Shown here: positions 39,571-53,800 of the stretch, one piece after another
How the letters are laid out: every line of letters starts with the position of its first letter
Position numbering within the stretch: the first letter of the stretch is position 1
NCBI GenBank assembly: GCA_022414725.1
Contig: CM039462.1
Coordinates: 99,532,579 to 99,596,578 of the forward strand
Source: Microglena sp. YARC
Taxonomy: Eukaryota; Chlorophyta; Chlorophyceae; Chlamydomonadales; Chlamydomonadaceae
DNA length: 64,000 nucleotides
Direction of reading: 5' to 3'
The notes under the pieces: model-generated
What the model saw: the letters and a program-made list of their open reading frames with translations, nothing else
What the model was told of the DNA's origin: nothing
The model's database searches: none
Made by a program: the position numbers and the translations under genes

Positions 39571-39755
39571 CAGGGTACTTCCATTTACCAAATTGGCCAG
39601 CGCTTTAGCGCACTTGGAAACAAAAAAACTGCGCTTTGTAGCGCAAAAAACGCAAAAATTGCTTGCTGTGCCCACAGGGGGTTGCAAAAAACTGCGCGAA
39701 TTGCGCAGTGGGGTTCAAAAAGGCAGCGCGCCAGCGCGCGCTCGGAAGTACCCTG
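39571..39755. mobile_element. hAT-like MITE, copy 1
   Basis: 185 bases with perfect 12-base ends CAGGGTACTTCC/GGAAGTACCCTG. Inside are GCGC-rich palindromic blocks (CAGCGCTTTAGCGC, GCAGCGCGCCAGCGCGCG) and CCACAGGGGGTTGCAAAAA, all shared with the inverted copy at 49669-49863. The flanking octamers (CTCCGCTC and CTCATCAC) match at only 5 of 8 positions, so the target duplication is decayed here. Confidence 0.78.
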
Positions 39756-39844
39756 CTCATCACCCCCGGTTCTCACCTCCGCTCATCACTTTGGCCAATT
39801 AAAATAAACACTTGATGAGCTGAACTGAACCTCCACTCAATAAA

Positions 39845-39935
39845 TAGTTAAATAAATAAATAAATAGTACGCTTTATTTGAGGTGTGAGGTTGAGGGGAC
39901 CAGCCCATTTGCTTGTACTAGGGCCATCCCCCAAG
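39845..39935 (+). repeat. Half fold-back element (GGTGTGAGGTTGAGGGG)
   Basis: An (AATA)n centre plus one arm (AGTACGCTTTATTTGAGG ... CCATTTGCTTGTACTAGGG) of the element complete at 14359-14483. It lies just downstream of the TEDC1-like stop codon. Confidence 0.55.
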
Positions 39936-39945
39936 CCTCCTCTCA

Positions 39946-40078
39946 TCACTTTGGCTCTTGTAGTTTGATGACGCTGATATCATCGGGTAGCTCTTGAAAA
40001 GCGCGAGACATGGCAGCCTTGTTGCTAGTGCGAGCCTTGGCCAATTGTTTTGCCACTGTCAAGGCTGACTGTACCAAC
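39946..40078 (-). CDS. TEDC1: TEDC1-like last exon with stop
   Basis: The acceptor TGTCCATTCAG is followed by one base completing Arg, then LVQSALTVAKQLAKARTSNK and AAMSRAFQELPDDISVIKLQ, with TGA at 39946-39948. The phase agreement with exon h supports the join. Confidence 0.74.
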
Positions 40079-41214
40079 CTGAATGGACAAGGAGATATTC
40101 AGATTGATGGAGTCTCCTTTGGTGATGCTATCATTGTTTGATTGTTAGGGATCGGCATATCATATGAATGTATGATTGTTAGGGATCGGCATATCATATG
40201 AATGTATGATTGTTAGGGATGGGCATATCAGATGAATGTATGATTGTTAGGGATGGGCATATCATATGAATGTATGATTGTTAGGGATGGGCATATCATA
40301 TGAATGTATGATTGTTAGGGATCGGCATATCATATGAATGTATGATTGTTAGGGATGGGCATATCATATGAATGTATGATTGTTAGGGATGGGCATATCA
40401 TATGAATGTATGATTGTTAGGGATCGGCATATCATATGAATGTATGATTGTTAGGGATCGGCATATCATATGAATGTATGATTGTTAGGGATCGGCATAT
40501 CATATGAATGTATGATTGTTAGGGATCGGCATATCATATGAATGTATGATTGTTAGGGATCGGCATATCATATGAATGTATGATTGTTAGGGATCGGCAT
40601 ATCGTATGAATGTATGATTGTTAGGGATCGGCATATCGTATGAATGTATGATTGTTAGGGATCGGCATATCATATGAATGTATGATTGTTAGGGATCGGC
40701 ATATCGTATGAATGTATGATGTTGGCCAAAGGTGCGTATGATATCATATGATATCATACAAATTGCATCATGATATGGTATTTAAATGGAAACTTTGGCC
40801 TAGTCAGACTGACGGCATCATATGATATCATTTGATATCATACTGCCGTTCCCTAATGATTGTTGATGCTATCATTGTCTGACTGTAGCACAAAATCAGG
40901 GCCATTGTCGGGTAAAAAAACCCATGTAAAAAACCCGTTGGGTAAACCGATTGTTTGGGGTTCAGTTGATCAGTACTTTTTATCATCGGGGTGTTATAGC
41001 CCCTACTGTCATGGTTGGGCAAGTCCCTTTAGCCTATTTGGCATACCCCTGGACTGTAACAGCATACATGATTGCTAGAGTTATCTTGAGTATTCGAAGT
41101 TGGGCAAGTCCCTTTAGCCTTTGATTAGTGATTAATTATTAGTAAGCGCTGGAAGACCTGGTCGCCAACAAAGATCTGGTCCCCCTCCCTCCCTATCATC
41201 ATCATCATCATCAC

Positions 41215-41255
<41 letters not shown>

Positions 41256-41297
41256 CCATCATCACACTATCATCACAATGATCACGATCATCACCAC

Positions 41298-41331
<34 letters not shown>

Positions 41332-41368
41332 TACATCATCATCACCATCATCATCACAATGATCACAG

Positions 41369-41401
<33 letters not shown>

Positions 41402-41414
41402 CAATGATCACAGC

Positions 41415-41454
<40 letters not shown>

Positions 41455-41465
41455 GCAATGATCAC

Positions 41466-41524
<59 letters not shown>

Positions 41525-44268
41525 CAATCATCATAACAATGATCACTATCATAATCACAATCATCATCATCACAATCATCAAGGCCTAAATAAGACGGAT
41601 ATCTCTCCCTACCTGTTGACTTCTTCATCAGCAGCATGTCCTCGAGGAGGCGCAACACCCATCGCACCATCTCCACGCACTATCGCAGTACCCTGAAGTA
41701 CAGCAGCTTCCCGGAAGCTGCTCACCATCCTAGCGCTGCGTTCAATAGATGCAGCCTCATTGCTGCTTCGCTGAAAGGCAGCTGTGGTAGCCGATTGTAA
41801 ATCGTGTGGCAAAACCCAGCTGGGGTCAACCTCGGTGATCAACTGAAGGGGCTCAGGTGGGGGGCCTTCGGGGGTGGGCTCAGGGGGCAGGGCGGCCTTT
41901 TTCGTCTGGACCTCAACATCATCTGGTGCGTTCTGTAGTGCCTGGGAGGCAGTACAATTATAGAGGCATAAGGATTATCTTAATTATTTGTGGTTGGGGA
42001 GCAGGGTGGCCTTTTTCGTCTGGACCTCAACATCATCTGGTGTGTTCTGTAGTGCCTGGGAGGCAGTACAAGGATAGAGGCATAAGGCAGCATATAGACA
42101 TAATGATTGTCTTGAATATTTGTAGGGATCGGGATATCATATGATGTTGGCTAAAGGTGAGAATGATATCATATAATATCGCACAAATTACATCATATGA
42201 TATTGTATATATAAATGGTCTAGTCAGACTGCCGGCATCATATGATATCATATGATGACATGATATCATATCGCCGTTCCCAATACATGATGGAAAGAAT
42301 TTGAATCTCAAGAACACCAAAGAGCATCACATGCTGGATGATAATGAGTTAGGGACATTTCTTTCTGTCTTACTGGAATGACCTGGGTTCAAATCCTATG
42401 AGAAGGTTAGAACATTACAAGGGGCTTGTGTCCTAGCAGTGAAATAACACCGCATCCTAGCATCAAGGTTCTACACACTATTGTGTCAAGCTACCATCTT
42501 TTCATCTGTAACAGATGTCACTCGAGTATGACGGCATGGTACAGCTTGACATATTCTACTTTGCATGTAGGCCTATTCCCTACTTAGGACCTACCTGTGT
42601 GTAGCTTGACATATTCACCTTTGCATGTGGACCTATTTCCTACCTAGGACCTACCTGTGTGTAGCTTGACATATTCTACTTTGCATGTTTCCTACTTAGG
42701 CCTATTTCCTACTCAGGCCTATTCCCTACTTCGGACCTACCTGTGTATAGCTTGACATATTCTGCTTTGCATATTTCCAACTTAGGCCTATTTCCTACTT
42801 GGGCCTATCTCCTAATTAAGCTTATTTCCTACTTAGGACCTACCTGTGCAGCTAGGGCTTGGAAATGTTCCATGGTGACATGTGGGGAGGTGCGTTGAGT
42901 TGCCTTGGGGGCAGCCACCTTCTTGGTTTTCGGATCAACTCGTCCGTACATGGACAAGCGCTCGGCTGCGTAGCACGATTGATAGAGGACAGAGAGGACT
43001 GTGAGATGAGATTAAGTGAATGTTAATTGTTCAAAAGGTTGATAATTGGGGGCAGCCACCTTCATACACGATTGCCATATTTGGGATCAGACAACCGTCA
43101 ATTATGTCCGTACATGGACAAGCGCTCAGCTGCGTAGCACGATTGATAGGGCAGGAATGACTGTGGGATGAGACTAAGTGAATGGTAACTGTGAAAAAGG
43201 TTGTCAATTGGGGGCAGACACCTTCTTGGTCTTCGGATTAACACGTCTGACATGGACAGGCGCTTGGCTGTGTGGCACGATCGAAAGGGCAGAGAGGACT
43301 GTGGGATGAGACTAAGTGAATGGTAACTGTGAAAAAGGTTGTCAATTGGGGGCAGACACCTTCTTGGTCTTCGGATTAACACGGAAGTGCATGGACAAGC
43401 ACTCGGCTACGTGGCACGATTGATAGGGCAGGGATGACTGTGTGATGAGATCATGTGGGTGATTATTGTGCAAAAGTTTGTTAATTGGGTGCAGAAACCT
43501 TCATACACAATTGATAGGGCAGAGAGGACTGTGGGATGAGATCATGTGGGTGATTATTGTGCAAAAGTTTGTTAATTGGGTGCAGAAACCTTCATACACA
43601 ATTGATAGGGCAGAGAGGACTGTGGGATGAGATTAAGTGAATGGCAATTGTGCAAAAGGTTTGTTAATTGGGGGCAGCAACCTTCATCCATGATTGCCAT
43701 ATTTTGGAACAGGCAGCCGTCAATTATGTCCATACATGGACAGGCGCTTGGCTGCGTAGCTCGATTGAAAGGGCAGGGAGGACTCTGGAATGAGATCATG
43801 TGGGCGGTTATTGTGGCAAAAGGTTGTTAATTGGGGCAGAAAACCTTCATCTACGATCGCCATATTTTGGAACAGGCAAGCGTCAATTTTGTCCGTACAA
43901 GCAACGTGCTGCACAATACGAAAAATGACCTCATACGTCCTCCGCACCCTGTCTTGCCGGTGCCAGCTGTTGCTTAGCTGCCACCTCAGCTTCTATCAAC
44001 TGCTCATCCAAGTGAAGCAGCAGTCTGGCTGCAACGTTGCTGGTACAGGTTGGCAGCTGAGTCAGCGAATGTAGCATGCCTGAGCTGCCCCCCTGCATTC
44101 AGGCGAGTCAAGGAATGTGTGCATGAATCTATGAATGCATGAATGTACCGTATGCATGAAGGTGTGAGGGTGGGGTGGGGGAGCAACAAGGCCGACTGTC
44201 CACTTCTCATAGTTACGTCACAATTCTGTTTATGGATATTGTGGGTAGGTGTGGGGGTGAGGGTGGTA

Positions 44269-44339
<71 letters not shown>

Positions 44340-45783
44340 GCAACAAGGCCGACTGTCCACTTCTCGTAGTTACGTCACAATTCTGTTTATGCATATAGTG
44401 GGTAGGTGTGGGGGTGAGGGTGGTAATGTGTGTGGGGGGTGGGGGGTGGGGGGGAGCAACAAGGCCGCCTGGCCACTTCTCACAGCGACGTCGCTATTCT
44501 GTTTATGTAAATAGTGGGTAGGTTTGGGGTTGAGGGTGGTAATGTTGTGTGTGGTGTGTGTCTGGGGGGGGGGGGGGGGGGGGGGGAAGCAACAAGGCAG
44601 CTCCCCTGCATTCAGGTGAGTCAAAGAACGTGTGCATGAATGTGTGAAGCTATGCCCCCCCCACCTGCCCACCCACCCACCATCAACAACCCCACTACCA
44701 CACCCACTACTAGCTATGTTACAAAGTTCAGGTTAGCCAAGGAACGTGTGCATGAATGTGGGAAGCTATGCCCCCCCCCCCCACCACCACCACCACCACC
44801 ACCACCACCACCATCAATAATCCCAACTACCACCCACACTACTAGCTATGTTTGCCAAGTTCAGGTTAGCCAAAGGAACGTGTGCATGAATGTGTGAAGC
44901 TATGCCTCCCCCACCCCCCACCCCCACCCCACCCCACCACCATCAATAATCCAACTACCACCCCACTGCTAGCTATGTTGCCAAGTTCAGGTTAGCCAAG
45001 GAACGTGTGCATGAATGTGTGAAGCTATGCCCCCCCCCCACCACCCCCACCCACCCCCACCCACCATCAATTAATCCAACTACCACCCACACTACTAGCT
45101 ATGTTGCCAAGTTCAGGTTAGCCAAGAACGTGTGCATGAATGTGTGAAGCTATGCCTCCCCCACCCCCCACCCCCCACCATCAATAATCCAACTACCACC
45201 CACACTACTAGCTATGTTGCCAAGTTCAGGTTAGCCAAGGAACGTGTGCATGAATGTGTGAAGTCTATGCCCCCCCCCCACCACCACCCACCCCACCCAC
45301 CCCCACCCCCCCCACCCACCATCAATAATCCAACTACCACCCACACTACTAGCTATGTTGCCAAGTTCAGGTTAGCCAAGGGAACGTGTGCATGAATGTG
45401 TGAAGCTATGCCCCCCCCCCACACACCCCCACACCCCCACACCCACCCCCCACCCCCCCCACCCACCATCAATAATCCAACTACCACCCACACTACTAGC
45501 TATGTTGCCAAGTTCAGGTTAGCCAAGAAACGTGTGTATGAATGAAAGAAATTTACCTTCATAGCTGTCAAGGATGCGTGAATGTATGAAGCGATTGGAT
45601 CAAGCCTTTTAGGATAGGAATACTTAGTCTTTGTGATTCTTTTTTATTGTCTAGAAGAAAAAATGATCACGTTAACATTTACCCGTTAAATTTATTTTTA
45701 CCGGTTAAATGGCTCCAGCCAGCAATTTGGCTGCTCGCCGTCTTAGCAGTAAAATCAATATTATTCAAACAATAATAATAATA

Positions 45784-45814
<31 letters not shown>

Positions 45815-47433
45815 TTATTTTATTATTATTATAATAATAATAATAATAAAAACAGACAGACAGAGCAGTGCAAGTGCACCCTTACTTGACCTTGGTTTCA
45901 TGGCTTCAGCCAGCAGTTTGGCTGCTCGCCGTCTTCAGCAGTAAAATCAAAATTATTCAAATAATAATAAAAACAGACAGACAGACAGAGCAGTGCAAGA
46001 GCACCCTTACAGAGCAAAGTGATTTCTAAGGTGCTCAGTGGTTAAGGAGCAAAGTGATTTCTAAGGTGCTCAGTGGTTAAAGAGCAAAGTGATTTCTAAG
46101 GTGCTCAGTGGGTAAAGAGCAAAGTGGTTTCTAAGGTTACAGAGCAAAGTGGTTTCTAAGGTTACAGAGCAAAGTGGTTTCTAAGGTGCTCAGTGGGTAA
46201 GTCCTTGCCTAGGTTGGCCGCTGCACATGGGGTACCGACTCAACTATGTGTTAGTGTTGATGTAATGTGTGTGGGCGTGTGGGTGTGTTGTATGTATGTT
46301 GGTGTGTGTGTAATGTGTGTGTTTTGTATGTATGTTGGTGTGGGTGTAGTGTGTGTGGAAGGGGAGCCCAGGTTGGCCTCTGCACATTGGGTACGCTCAC
46401 GCAACAAACAACAGCCTTACCACTGTATACCCCTGTTGAATGGCAGTTTTTGGCGAAGCCTTCTCTTCAAGGGGGTGCGAGCCCCCAGGGTTACCCATTT
46501 GTCCGTCCGTGTGTCAGGATGACCGCCTGACCAAGACAAAGCCTGACACGTCAGCAAACGGTCTCATCACTAACTGGCTTCCGTTGCCACCTGTCGCTCC
46601 CTTGCGAACACTCTCCACCATTTTTTTAGCGTCGCTTGCGACGCTGCATAGAAATTGTTCTTTTATTTGTGACGATGTGCTGCTATTTCGTTTTCGCATG
46701 GCGACGCATGAACCCCCCAAACCCCACGAGCTTCGCTTTGCGCTCCGCCAGGCGATGGCTATGCACCGTTCTTGAATTCAGACTTCAGTAGCCCAAGTAG
46801 CTACTCAACCTAGCCTACACAGATCTGAAACAAAACAACTGTGAAATATCCCTGGATATTAGCTTACACTGTTTAGTGTGTGACGCGTTGCAAATTGAGC
46901 AACTTGGTACCACCTCAGTACGACCCCCCCCACCCCACCCCCCCACCCCCCTCCACCCCACCCCCCTCCCCCATCCACCCATCATCCCTCCCCCACCCCT
47001 CCCCCCTATCAGTGCCCCCCCCCCCCCCCCCCCCCCCCCCTATCAGTGTAACACACTGCCCACCAACCCCCAGGTGCTCCGAGCGGAGACCAGGGGGTTG
47101 GGGGGGCGTTTCTATCTATTAAGCCAGACCCATGCGTCGCCATGCAGCGGCTGGATGGCGATGGAATGGCAACGCGTCACACAAAAAAAACAGTGGTAGC
47201 ATACATCGACAGAATCTACAAATGCAACGATGAATGTAACAATGAAGAGAGTAGTCGTGAATAAAGTGCAAGTGCTTTGTAGGCAATAGGCAATAGGCAA
47301 GTCGGTAGGCAATAGGCAATAGGCAAATCCCTTTAGCCTATTTGGCCTACCCCTGGACTGTAACATACATACATGCATATATACATACATACATACATAC
47401 ATACATGCATGTATGCATGCATGCATGCATACA

Positions 47434-47464
<31 letters not shown>

Positions 47465-50400
47465 CATACATACATACATACATACATACATACAACATAC
47501 ATACATACATACAGGCATAGCACGGAGATTGTTTGGGGTTCACTTCATCGATGTTTTTCATTTTAAGCCCTTCCTGTCACAGTTGGGCAAGTCCCTGTAG
47601 TATATTTGGCCTACCCTTGGACTGTAACAACCGCACACAATCTGAGGCCTTTTTGTTTACTGACCAACCTTTGGTGGTTGGCCTCAGTGCAAGCAAACGG
47701 GCTGCCCCCCTCAACCTCACGCCTCGTAATAGGGCGTACTATGTATTTATTCATCTATCACTTCCTTTACTCATTGAGGTGGTTGAGGTGGTTGATCACC
47801 TCATTGAGGTGGTTGACGTGGTTGATCACCTCATTGAGGTGGTTGGTCCCAGAGCAAGCAAACGGGCTGACCCCCTCAACCTCTCGCCTCTTAATAAGAC
47901 AAACTATTTATGTATTTATTTATATTTATTTAATACGGTGTATTTATTTATTTATGTATTGACCAACCTGCAGCGTAGCAGGCACTTTGACCTGCCGTTC
48001 TCTCCCACCTCGCAGACCCTCCGCCCAAAGCATGGTGTCTTGCTCTGCATCCGCCTCACCATCCTCCATCCCCCCCCCCCCCCCCCCCCCCCCCCCCTCA
48101 ACCTCACGCCTCGTAATAAGGCAAACTATGTACGTATTTATTTATTTATTTATTGACCAACCTGCAGCGTAGCTGGAACTTTGACCTGCCGTTCTCTCCC
48201 ACCTCGCAGACCCTCCGCCCAAAGCATGGTGTCCTGCTCTGCATCCGCCTCTCCCTCCTCTATCGCTCCCCCCTCAGCTTTGGCCTGCTCCTCCACCACA
48301 CTTGCCAACCACTGGAAGCAGAGCTGGGCTGATGCAGCCATCTGCTGCTGCTCCGTCAGGAGCATCGATGCAGTCTCAAGGGCCTGAGGAACAAAAATAG
48401 AAACGGGCATTCCAAAGTTATAATGAGTGCCCTTTTTATAATGATATTCGCCTCCGCTACCAGAAGCTGTTTACAGATATTTATAGGCATGTCCATGAGG
48501 ATACCGACTTAACCGTATGGAATGTGGAATTCTGCGATTCCACATTCAGAACCTTTATGAATGGAAATGGCACTAAGACTTTCTGGAGCAACCTAGCCGA
48601 CTATCTTTCTACTTGTAGAAGAGCAAGACAGGAAGCCCTGGACTGCTTAGTGGCACCGCAATTTATTATCCCTTTTTTTCTTTTCTTCTTGTGACTTCTC
48701 ATTTGTTAGCTTCTTACCGCCGCCACTGTAAGTGGTTGAGATCTGGGTCCGGCTCTAGGGGGTTTAATACCTACGCCACCAAAACGGTGGTTGGGAGCTT
48801 GGTTTGTTTGTCCTCGACACACCCCTGATGTAATGGGGTTTTTTTGCTTTGTGGGTGCTTTTTCTTTTTGTTTAAAGCACAGAGTCTCATACACCCTCGC
48901 GGTGTCAAGTAGACTTTAACATGTAATGTAATGTAATGTAATGTAATGTAATGTAATGTAATGTAATGTAATGTAATGTAATGTAATGTAATGTAATGTA
49001 ATGTAATGTAATGTAATGTAATGTAATGTAATGTAATGTAATGTAAATGTAATGTAATGTAATGTAATGTAATGTAATGTAATGTAATGTAATGTAATGT
49101 AATGTAATGTAATGTAATGTAATGTAATGTAATGTAATGTAATGTAATGTAATGTAATGTAATTTGACCACCATCATCATCATCATCACCATCAGAACCA
49201 CCACCATTATCATCATCATCAACATCATCACCACCACTATCACTATCATCATCATCATCACCAATTATATTAGACCAGGCAGATGCAGCAGTCAGTCGGT
49301 ATGACCTATCTTTCCACTTAGTTGGTGAGTTAGTCTTGCTGAGCTGAGTTAGTTGTTAGTTGTTAGTTGAGCTGAGTTGAGTTAATTGCTAGTTGAGTTG
49401 AGTTAGTTGTTAGTTGAGTTGAGTTGAGTTAGTTGTTAGTTGAGTTGGGTTGAGTTGGTTGAGTTGAGTTAGTTGTTAGTTGGGTTAGTTTTTAGTTGAG
49501 TTAGTTGAGTTTGTTGAGTTGAGTTGAGTTAGTTGTTAGTTGAGTTGAGCTAGTTGTTACTTTTTAGTTGAGCTGAGTTGAGTTAGTTGTTAGTTAAGTT
49601 GAGTTGAGTTTGTACCCCTACATGACTCTCCATGTCTTGTGAGCTAGTCAACAAGTACAGCTCATGACCAGGGTACTACTAAGCGAGCACGGCAGCGCGG
49701 TGCCACGCTACCTTTTTGAGCCCCTCTGCGCGTTTCGCGCAATTTTTCCAACCCCCTGTGGGCGCAGCGCACAGTTTTTGCGCTTATTGCACTAAAAAGC
49801 GCTGACCAATTTGATGTTTGTGTGCTTTAAGCGCTAACTAATTTGGCAAGAAGTAGTACCCTGCTCATGACTTGCGCCTGGTAATGGTTATTTTACGAAA
49901 CAACGAAACCCGTTGCTTTTTGTTATCATTTCCCCTTTCTCTCGTCTCCTCTTCCTGTCGGGTTATTTTCTCCAAAATGTCAACTAAAAATAAAATGAAA
50001 GTCAAATTGCAATCCTTCAGACTACTCACTGCTTGGAAAGAAGCTTTCATTTGTACCCTTGTAGAATTAAATGATCTCTGTAGCAAGAACTCAGGGCCCC
50101 CGTCGGTATAATGATTGTTTGTGGTTCAGTTCATCAGTGTTTTTTCTTTTTAAGCCCTTCCTACATGGTTAGGCAAGTCCCTTTAGCCTATTTGGCCTAC
50201 CCCTGGACTGTAATAACATACATACCCCCCCCCCCCCCCCCCCCCCCGCCCCCACCCACCCACCCCCTCACTCCACCCCACCCCAGTGCTTATGGTTATA
50301 TGGCTTACCGTTGTATACCTTTCATTTGTACCCTCCCCCCCACCCCACCCCCTCGCACCCCACCCCACCCGGCGCCCTCCCACCCCCCACCCCACACCCC

Positions 50401-50820
50401 ACACCCCCCACACTCCACCCCACCCCAGTGCTTACGCTTATATGGCTTACTGTTACATAACTTTCATTTGTACCCTCCCCCCCCCACCCCCACTCCACCC
50501 CCCCCCCACTCCACCCCAGTGCTTACCGTTATATAGCTTTCATTTATACCCCCACCCCACCCCCACCCCACCCCCCACACTCCACCCTTCCACGCACACA
50601 CCCCACCCCAGTGCTTACGGTTATATGGCTTACCGTTATATAGCTTTCATTTGTACCTCCCCCCCACCCCACACCCTCCCACTCTCCTCCCCACCCCCAC
50701 TCCACCCCCCCCACACTCCACCCCACCCCAGTGCTTACGGTTATTTGGCTTACCGTTATATAGCTTTCATTTGTACCTTCCCCCTCTCCCCCCACACACA
50801 CACCAGCCCCACTCCCCCCC

Positions 50821-50851
<31 letters not shown>

Positions 50852-53800
50852 ACACTCCACCCCACCCCAGTGTTTACGCTTATATGGCTTACTGTTATAT
50901 AGATTTCATTTGTACCCCCCCCCCCCCCCCCCCTCTCCCCACCACCACCCACCCACCCATCAGAGTAAACAAGAGTAGCACTAGAACAAACAGAATTAGA
51001 GAGCAAGCACAGCCTCGACGAACCTGCATAGGCAAGAGAATTATGGTGATTAAAATTAAACAGCAAATCATCCCAGTGCTTACCGTTACATGACACTCCA
51101 TGTCGAGTGAGCTGGTCAACAGGTACAGCTCATGTACCTTCCCCCCCACCACACCACCACCACACCACCCCAGTGCTTACCGTAACATGACACTCCATGT
51201 CGAGTGAGCTGGTCAACAGGTACAGCTCATGTACCCTCCCCCCCACCCCACCACCACCACACCACCCCAGTGCTTACAGTTACATGACACTCCATGTCTT
51301 GGGAGATGGTCAACAGGTACAGCTCATGCCCCCCACCCCACCCACCCCACCCCCACCCCACAACCACCACCACCACCACCAGCCCAGTGCTTACCGTTAC
51401 ACGACTCTCCATGTCTTGGGAGCTGGTCAACAAGTACAGCTCATGTGCCGTCAACGTCTTCCCAGTGCTTACCATTATATAGCTTTCATTAGTACCCCCC
51501 CCACACACACACACAAACCCACCCACCCACCCCACCCCCCACCCCCAGCCCAGTGCTTACCGTTACACGACTCTCCATGTCTTGGGAGCTGGGCAAGAAG
51601 CACAGCGCATGTGCCGTCAAAGCCTTCCCAGTGCTTACCATTATATAGCTTTCATTAGTACCCCCCACACAAACACACAAACCAACCCACCCACCCACCC
51701 ACCCCACCCCCCACCCCCCAGCCCAGTGCTTACCGTTACACGACTCTCCATGTCTTGTGAGCTGGTCAACCGGTAAAGCTCATGTACCCTCCCCCCCACC
51801 CCACCACCACCACACCATCCCAGTGCTTACCGTTACATGACACTCCATGTCGAGTGAGCTGGTCAACAGGTACAGCTCATGTACCCTCCCCCCCACCACA
51901 CCACCACCACACCACCCCAGTGCTTACAGTTACATGACACTCCATGTCTAGTGAGCTGGTCAACAGGTACAGCTCATGCACCCTCCCCCCCACCCCACCA
52001 CCACCACACAACCACCACCACCACCACCAGCCCAGTGCTTACCATTACACGACTCTTCATGTCTTGGGAGCTGGTCAACAAGTACAGCGCATGTGCCGTC
52101 AACGCCTTCCCAGTGCTTACCATTATATAGCTTTCATTTGTACCCCCACACACACACACACACAAACCAACCCACCCACCCACCCACCCCACCCCCACCC
52201 CCAGCCCAGTGCTTACCGTTAAACGACTCTCCATGTCTTGTGAGCTGGTCAACCGGTACAGCTCATGTACCCCCCACCACCACCACCACCACACCACACC
52301 AGTGCTTACCGTTACATGACTCTCCATGTCTTGTGAGCTGGTCCACCGGTACAGCTCATGTACCCTCCCCCCCACCACCACACCACCACACCACCCCAGT
52401 GCTTACCGTTACATGACTCTCCATGTCTAGTGAGCTGGTCCACCGGTACAGCTCTTGTACCCTCCCCCCACCCCACCACCACCACACCACCCCAGTGCTT
52501 ACCGTTACATGACACTCCATGTCTAGTGAGCTGGTCAACCGGTACAGCTCATGTACCCTCCCCCCACCCCACCACCACCACACCACCCCAGTGCTTACCG
52601 TTACATGACACTCCATGTCTAGTGAGCTGGTCCACCGGTACACCTCATGTACCCTCCCCCCCACCCCACCACCACCACACACACCACCCAGTGCTTACCG
52701 TTACATGACTCTCCATGTCTAGTGAGCTGGTCAACAGGTGCAGCTCATGACTGGCGCCTGATGACGTCTCTTTGACAAAACTAGTACTTCCTACACGGTT
52801 GGGCAAGTCCCTTTAGCCTATTTGGCCTACCCCTGGACTGGAACAACATACATACATACCCTCCCCCCCCACCACCACTCAGTACTTACCATTACATGAC
52901 ACTCCATGTCTAGTGAGCTAGTCAACAGGTGCAGCTCATGACTGGCGCCTGATGACGTCTCTTTGACAAAACTAGTACTTCCTACACGGTTGGGCAAGTC
53001 CCTTTAGCCTATTTGGCCTACCCCTGGACTGGAACAACATACATACATACCCTCCCCCACCACCACCACTCAGTACTTACCGTTACATGACTCTCCATGT
53101 CTTGTGATCTGGTCAACAGGTGCAGCTCATGGCTGGCGCCTGATGACGTAAATTCAACGAAACTAGTTGCTGCTTTTTTAATCGTTTCCCCCTTTCTCTC
53201 ATAGGCAAAATAATTCAGGCGATTAAAATTTAACAGCAATTCATCCCAGTGCTTACCGTAAAATGACTCTCTATTTCTTGTGAGCTTGTCAATAGGTACG
53301 GCTCATGCACCCTCCCCCCCACCACCACCACACCACCCAACCACCCTTCCCCCATCCCACCGCACCCCACCAAAACCACCACCACACCACCCCAGTGCTT
53401 ACAGTAACATGACTCTCCATTTCTTGTGAGCTGGTCAGCAGGTACAGCTCATGTGCCGTCAACGCCTTCCCCACTCCAAGTGCTGCTTGCTCTTCCAGCA
53501 GCTTTTGGTGAAGCCTGGTGGTGTTGGTGGTGTGTTGGTGGTGTGTTGGTGGTGTGGTGTTGGTGGTGTGTTGGTGGTGGTGTGGTGTGGTGGGTGGTGG
53601 TGGTGGTGGTGGTGTGTGGTGGTGGTGGTGTGGCGGTAGTGTTGGTGGTGTGGTGTTGGTGTGTGGTGTTGGTGGTGTGGTGTTGGTGGTGGTTATGTGG
53701 TGGTGGTGGTGGTGGTGGGTGGGTGGTGGTGGTGTGGTGGTGGGTGGGTGGGGGGTGGAGTGGTGGTGGTGTGGTGTTGGTGGTGTGGTGGTAGTGTGGT

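Noticed and set aside
40135..40720. A CRISPR-like array (regular 34-bp repeats)
   Set aside because: There are no unique spacers between repeats; the whole unit is repeated head to tail and belongs to a MITE end in a eukaryotic genome.
46514..46720. Minus-strand exon (MVESVRKGATGGNGSQLVMR)
   Set aside because: It runs into a dispersed repeat, has no clear splice sites, and exons e and f join in phase without it.
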